From positions 56,998,591-57,062,590 of the forward strand of contig OY997642.1 in NCBI GenBank assembly GCA_963921795.1: a stretch of DNA of 64,000 bases, given 5' to 3'. Below, in pieces: positions 61,137 to 64,000 of the stretch (positions are counted from its first letter, which is position 1; each line of letters opens with the position of its first letter). The position numbers and the translations under genes are program-made. Under the pieces are notes generated by a model that saw nothing but the letters and a program-made list of their open reading frames with translations, did no database searches and was not told where the DNA came from. The DNA is from Nannobrachium achirus. Lineage: Eukaryota; Chordata; Actinopteri; Myctophiformes; Myctophidae.

Positions 61137-61887
61137 ACTCATTCGTAGTTTACGGCCGTAAAGCCCGTTAATTTCTCTATGTCTTTCACTGCCGGCGCGT
61201 TATTTGGAATTGCACACGCGTTCTGGGCAAACCCCGCCCATGGAAGCTTTTGATTGGCTGAACTGGCGCTAGGGAGCGCTCCTTTTTGTCCGCTTGGACC
61301 GCACAGAGGTGCGCGGTGCGTTTATCGTGCGCTTGCCCAGGCCTTACGGCCTGGGCATAAATAGAACGATTGCATTCACCACGGCTTCGTAACTCGCGCG
61401 GCCGGCGGCGCTCGGGGGCGAAGAGCAGGACCAAGGTCCGCTGGCCTTCGCGCCGCTTGCAGTGTCGTGGACAATAATCAACGCCTCCGCCCAGAACGCG
61501 TGTGCAATTCCAAATAACGCACTGCCGGCTTCTCCGAGTCCTACCTGTTAACGTGGGCGCTCGTCCAGTTCCCATCGTGCGTGATCGGACACTGCTCGTG
61601 TGTTCGCGTATTCCATCAGCTTCTCCATCTGTAAGCCGCGGAGTGTAGACAGTAAGCTGGGCCAAAATAGAGGACGGACTTCCGCTTCCGGTTCAGGGAC
61701 TCCAATGTTAAAGTGGTCCGCTCAATAATGTGTCCGTGTAGAAACCGATCACGGAGCATTAGTTCCGGCCTATTTTAGTTGCGCTTCGATAAAAAAATGA
61801 TTTTTAATTAATTTTTATTGCATTTACGGGCTCTACGGGCATGGCAGAGAAGGGGTACAAAGGGGTATTTTGATGGCAGAGTTTGTG
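61137..61887. mobile_element. TTAA-flanked insertion (751 bp) in the right palindrome arm
   Basis: TTAA at 61133-61136 and 61888-61891. The left arm has the uninterrupted site (GTCCTTAATATGAAG, 58831-58845), giving an empty-site comparison within the window. This shows a 4-bp TTAA duplication, as made by piggyBac and Kolobok elements. The ends ACTCATTCGTAG and CTCTGCCATC-type (inverted) are poorly matched. A Mutator-like MITE sits inside. Confidence 0.8.
61197..61520. mobile_element. GC-rich MITE with 9-bp target duplication (Mutator-like)
   Basis: Perfect inverted ends GCGTTATTTGGAATTGCACA (continuing to GCGTTCTGGGC) and a 9-bp duplication ACTGCCGGC (61188-61196 and 61521-61529). A 9-bp duplication with long ends points to the Mutator superfamily. 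An open frame of 159 codons crosses it on the minus strand but resembles nothing known. Confidence 0.78.
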
Positions 61888-62330
61888 TTAAGGACTATAT
61901 ATAATTTGCATATATGACTTGTTGATAGAAAAATCTAAATCAAAAGAGTTTTGATGAATAAAACCATGGTTCAACCTGCTTTTGTTTCTGTTTGATGAAT
62001 TATGCATCAATAACAAACCTTTTCTGCTATACATGTATGAGTTTCAAACCAATTATTCACGTCTGATCTAAAATCAGGATAGAATTTCAAATTCCCCATG
62101 TAGGCTAACCTAGAAAAACACATTTAGTTCAAGTTTCTACCTTAGTCAAAAAGATTTGCACTTATATAGATTTCAGCCTTGCAGTGGCGACCATGTTGGT
62201 TTTCTAAATTTTTAGCCATTTAGGAACATTTTTGAGCATTATATACAGCACATTTGGATTCAGCATCCCTTAATACCCCTAGAACAGTTGTATATAATAA
62301 ATATTCGCAAAATGCCTTCAGGACTTTATA

Positions 62331-62921
62331 CAAGCACATTTTCAGAAATTCTGCCTTGTATCACCAGTGAATATGAATAACTCTATAATACAATACAATA
62401 GGTCTATGAATGAAGTACAGTCTCATAAGGGTTATGCTTAACAGGTAACTGTCAAAGTTTGCCAATGTATTTTTGTGTGGCGTATGTGGGGATCAAACCC
62501 ACATCCTTACCCAGCATACCTAACATTGACAAAAGTCAACATTTTCATAATGTACTTGGACGGATCACAGGGGAGATGCACAAGAATACTGTCCTGATGC
62601 ATTTTTTATCTTTTCCACACTCGTTTTCACTTTCTTTCTCTCTTTCTCCTTGTTGATCCCCTTCAATTCTCACCCCTATTTTTTCCCCGATTCCCTGCTG
62701 CAGTTGACAACTTGCAGTGTGAGCGCAAATGTATTAATTAAATATGCAAGAATGTTGAAACTTCATCGCCCCCAATCGCACCAAGTCTTCTGAATTAAGG
62801 GTTAGAATGTGGCTTTGGTCAGAAAGTGACTCACTAGTGTGAGGTCAGAGTAACGTGAACTCTAGTCAACAAACAACGAGGTAAATAGTACATTTGTCCG
62901 TTGCCATGGTGACACACTCAC
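62331..62921. other. No gene seen
   Basis: Between the palindrome and the laminin-type exons there is only AT-rich sequence with a CT-rich stretch at 62630-62650. The next expected laminin exon is not visible. Confidence 0.45.
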
Positions 62922-63064
62922 GCTTGCAGCCTGACGATCCAAATCCAAAGAAGTTGACCTTGCATCGCTCACACTGTTGACCAGTGACCCCTGGCTGACA
63001 CTCACACTGACCAGTGGTGATGTCACACTGGGCGTTGGTGGAGCCAATCAGGTTGCAGTTGCAT
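62922..63064 (-). CDS. Laminin-type EGF exon, laminin gamma-like
   Basis: Acceptor TGTTTTCCAG, donor C|GTGAGT. Reads RCNCNLIGSTNAQCDITTGQ, CECQPGVTGQQCERCKVNFF, GFGSSGCK. The C-x-C…GQCECQPGVTGQ.CERC…FFGFG..GCK spacing is that of laminin EGF-like repeats. The wording is closest to laminin gamma-1 (GSTNGQCDIRTGQCECQPGI as I remember it) with some gamma-3 flavour at FFGF. Such repeats form the rod of the laminin short arm in basement membranes. Phase 2 to 1. Next exon not found downstream. Confidence 0.88.
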
Positions 63065-63395
63065 CTGGAAAACAGGAAGTACACAGTATAAACAAAGGAG
63101 GTATTATAGCCAGCCAACCAATCATGTCTGCACGGTTATGACAACAGCCAATCACAACGCTGGGTGGAGTTTGACAAGATCGTCAGTCATCTTTTAACCA
63201 CTTCTGGAAGGAGCCCAGGGTCTCTTTGGCCAAGCTTCGCGGGACCCTTATTTAAATTAACTCATAAAAAGCACCGCTAACTTCACGCCAGGTGTGATTC
63301 TTTTATTGTTAAATTATATGAACAACAACTGTTGCCGTTTTCATAAATGTATTCTGTCCCTCCCAAATAAACAAATCATACGATGTTATAACTTT

Positions 63396-63460
63396 AAAAT
63401 AGCCCATCTACAATCTCACAGCGTCTTGCAACAGGTTGTGAGCTTGTAGATGGGATATTT
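63396..63460. repeat. AGATCTACAAGC-type hairpin in laminin intron
   Basis: AAAATAGCCCATCTACAATC pairs with GCTTGTAGATGGGATATTT across a GCGTCTTGCAACAGG loop; a diverged member of the hairpin family at 20.2-20.9 kb. Confidence 0.65.
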
Positions 63461-63485
63461 CTTGGACATTTCTGGAACATTTTGA

Positions 63486-63486
<1 letters not shown>

Positions 63487-63567
<81 letters not shown>
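63487..63567. repeat. (TG)n microsatellite
   Basis: About 80 bp of TG, 13 bp from the donor of the laminin-type exon at 63581. Confidence 0.97.
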
Positions 63568-63568
<1 letters not shown>

Positions 63569-63580
63569 CGTTCCACTAAC

Positions 63581-63734
63581 CGTTCACATCCTTGGCCACT
63601 CTGCAGGTTGTAGTATCCAGGCTCACAAGCCCTACAGTCTCTGTTGGTGACGTGAGGAAAACACTCACACTGACCTGTGACCTGAGCACAGCTGGTCTGA
63701 CTGCCCACAGTACCCAGCAGTGAACAGGAACACG
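63581..63734 (-). CDS. Laminin-type EGF exon, laminin gamma-like (preceding repeat)
   Basis: Acceptor TCTCGGTAG, donor CG|GTTAGT. Reads CSCSLLGTVGSQTSCAQVTG, QCECFPHVTNRDCRACEPGY and YNLQSGQGCER. CEPGYYNLQSGQGCERC is nearly the human LAMC1 wording. The exon joins the next one in phase (CG|A gives Arg), so both encode one and a half consecutive LE repeats of the same protein. Upstream exons lie beyond the window. Confidence 0.88.
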
Positions 63735-64000
63735 CTACCGAGACAAGAGGAGAGGGGTGAGATGATGTGATGTTATGATGATGAACATTTCTCAAATGTT
63801 TGCTTCTGGGGGTCCCTGGAACATAATATTTTGAGATAAACCAACCAAGGTTTTCAGAAAACTGTTAGGATTTAGAAGACATTTGTAGAATCGACCTAAG
63901 GTCTTAACCGTTGATAGTTTTACAGTAAACTAAATCTTAAGACTCACCTTTTCAGCTTTGCTTTTACTTAGGTTTTTACTTGATTTCTATTTTTATTTTT

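Larger units (their letters stand above)
57228..62330. repeat. Large palindrome, arms over 2 kb
   Basis: The left arm (57228 to about 59895) and right arm (about 60072 to 62330) are inverted copies, separated by roughly 175 bp. Matching landmarks: TAGGTTAGCCTACATGGGGA (57333) with its complement at 62094; ATTGATGCATAATTCG (57434) with 61993; AGTAGGTAGGCTACATTAAT (58845) with 61112; the coding exons below. The left arm is lengthened by 57505-58010 and by a LINE, the right arm by a TTAA element. Confidence 0.88.

Noticed and set aside
61186..61665. Minus-strand open frame of 159 codons
   Set aside because: It crosses a GC-rich MITE with inverted ends and its insertion borders; GC richness alone keeps the frame open.

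Overview
The window reads as ray-finned fish (teleost) nuclear DNA. Genes are split into short exons with GT/AG borders. Very long TG/CA and GA/CT microsatellites, hAT elements with 8-bp target duplications, TTAA-target elements and LINE fragments fill most of the sequence. The recognisable exons are vertebrate families: C-type lectin, SRCR, CD22-like Ig, trypsin-like protease and laminin-type EGF. The species cannot be told from the sequence alone. No bacterial or viral genes, CRISPR array, rRNA or tRNA gene was seen.

Layout. 0-6.4 kb: two tandem repeat families (units of about 1.68 kb and 1.1 kb). 6.6-9 kb: hAT-like elements. 10.26-12.55 kb: the last coding exon of a C-type lectin on the + strand; its 3'UTR holds a 35-bp minisatellite split by a 1.76-kb hAT element. 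12.6-28 kb: almost only mobile-element debris (hAT, TTAA-type and palindromic MITEs, a LINE reverse-transcriptase tail) and microsatellites. 28.3-37.6 kb: minisatellites, including a 65-bp array that flips orientation, a 130-bp array and a 60-bp array. 38.5-41.2 kb: a reiterated exon-like cassette of unknown identity. 41.2-45.1 kb: no gene recognised.

45.1-56.9 kb, minus strand: the best gene content. In transcription order there are a small linker exon, an SRCR exon, two CD22-like Ig exons, a second SRCR exon, and then five exons that encode a complete trypsin-type catalytic domain (His, Asp, Ser and S1 Asp present). Every junction is phase compatible, so one transcript could encode SRCR-Ig-Ig-SRCR-protease. 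I know of no such architecture; two neighbouring genes are the alternative. In front of the Asp-exon the splice acceptor itself has been duplicated into a 55-bp tandem array, and use of any upstream copy would run into an in-frame stop.

52.9-56 kb: a nested palindrome (TTAA element with a hAT inside) in the SRCR-Ig intron. 57.2-62.3 kb: a roughly 5-kb palindrome whose arms carry head-to-head copies of a transposon-associated two-exon gene. The left arm received a LINE and the right arm a TTAA element that itself holds a Mutator-like MITE. 62.9-63.7 kb: two laminin gamma-type EGF exons on the minus strand; no downstream laminin exons can be seen in the window.
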